Positions 6,488 through 6,590 of a stretch of 6,590 nucleotides of DNA are shown here, piece after piece. The stretch is taken from positions 1-6,590 of the forward strand of contig JAEZYW010000179.1 in NCBI GenBank assembly GCA_023418835.1. Direction: 5' to 3'. Under the pieces are notes generated by a model. It did no database searches. It had not been told where the DNA came from and saw only the letters and a program-made list of their open reading frames with translations. This DNA is from Bacillota bacterium (GTDB taxonomy: Bacteria > Bacillota > Clostridia > Tissierellales > Peptoniphilaceae). Within the stretch, counting starts at the first letter, position 1; the number at the start of each line of letters is the position of its first letter. The translations under genes and the position numbers were made by a program.

Positions 6488-6523
6488 TCAGTTCATCCTG
6501 ATTAAGGTGGACTGATACTTTTT
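6485..6523 (+). terminator. Terminator-like stem-loop near the right edge
   Basis: GTATCAGTTCATC (6485-6497) pairs with GGTGGACTGATAC (6506-6518), giving 13 pairs of which two are G-T wobbles, with an 8-nt loop. Five T residues follow (6519-6523). No gene ends directly before it, and the J-domain gene already has its own terminator. If the DNA from 6464 is an insertion-sequence end, this could block transcription entering the element from outside. Confidence 0.6.
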
Positions 6524-6545
6524 ATGTTTTTATTTAAAAAGTATC
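6514..6545. repeat. Perfect 11-bp inverted repeat overlapping the stem-loop
   Basis: GATACTTTTTA (6514-6524) and TAAAAAGTATC (6535-6545) are exact reverse complements separated by 10 nt. The left arm uses the last five bases and the whole T-tract of the preceding stem-loop, so in RNA the two structures exclude each other. The repeat is seen directly; any switching role is inference. Confidence 0.55.
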
Positions 6546-6590
6546 GTGAGTTTTATATAAATTGCTATATGCAAATTTATATCTAAATTT

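Noticed and set aside
6464..6524. GGTGGAC before a T-tract, recalling a T-box antiterminator
   Set aside because: The full T-box sequence is absent, there is too little leader after the upstream terminator for a specifier stem, and no aminoacyl-tRNA synthetase or amino-acid gene is in view.
6530..6590. Two short minus-strand frames open at the right edge (possible transposase C-terminus)
   Set aside because: Two different frames are open for about 20 codons and neither gives residues I recognise from a transposase end. In such A+T-rich DNA this is not evidence.
6573..6590. AAATTT repeated at both ends of the last 18 bases
   Set aside because: It is a very short, self-palindromic A+T-rich word and is expected by chance here.
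1..6590. CRISPR array, tRNA or rRNA gene
   Set aside because: No regularly spaced repeats, cloverleaf-like sequence or rRNA-like stretch was seen on either strand.

Overview
The window is an A+T-rich stretch (roughly two thirds A+T by eye) with seven recognisable genes, all on the + strand and all closely packed. The strong AGGAGG-type ribosome-binding sites, the TTG start, the low G+C and the gene content suggest a low-G+C Gram-positive anaerobe. A Clostridia/Tissierellia lineage such as the Peptoniphilaceae would fit, but the taxonomic placement is inference from protein style and was not checked by a search.

Layout. (1) Positions 1-1667 hold the 3' end of a MurF-type Mur ligase and a complete D-Ala-D-Ala ligase (ddl). 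They are effectively contiguous and end at a strong intrinsic terminator (1672-1709). Together they make D-Ala-D-Ala and attach it to the UDP-MurNAc-tripeptide. (2) Positions 1783-4550 hold a FrnE-like DsbA-family oxidoreductase, a TrmL-type tRNA wobble 2'-O-methyltransferase, and a Na/phosphate cotransporter fused to a PhoU-like domain. The last two are 4 bp apart and probably translationally coupled. (3) Positions 4572-6399 hold a plausible -10 element, an NADPH-type thioredoxin reductase (trxB), a hairpin without a T-tract, and a membrane-anchored protein with a C-terminal J domain that starts at TTG. This block ends in a strong intrinsic terminator overlapping the last stop codon. (4) Positions 6430-6590 have no convincing gene. 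They hold a sequence that looks like the terminal inverted repeat of an IS256-like element (from 6464), a terminator-like stem-loop just inside it, and a second perfect inverted repeat that overlaps the first stem-loop and competes with it.

Most of the window is ordinary chromosomal housekeeping: cell-wall precursor synthesis, thiol redox, tRNA modification, phosphate transport and co-chaperone. The parts most worth a second look are the membrane J-domain protein, whose Gly/Tyr/Arg-rich linker lies before the J domain, and the structured 3' end that may mark a mobile-element boundary. I did not find strong evidence of a wholly new system.
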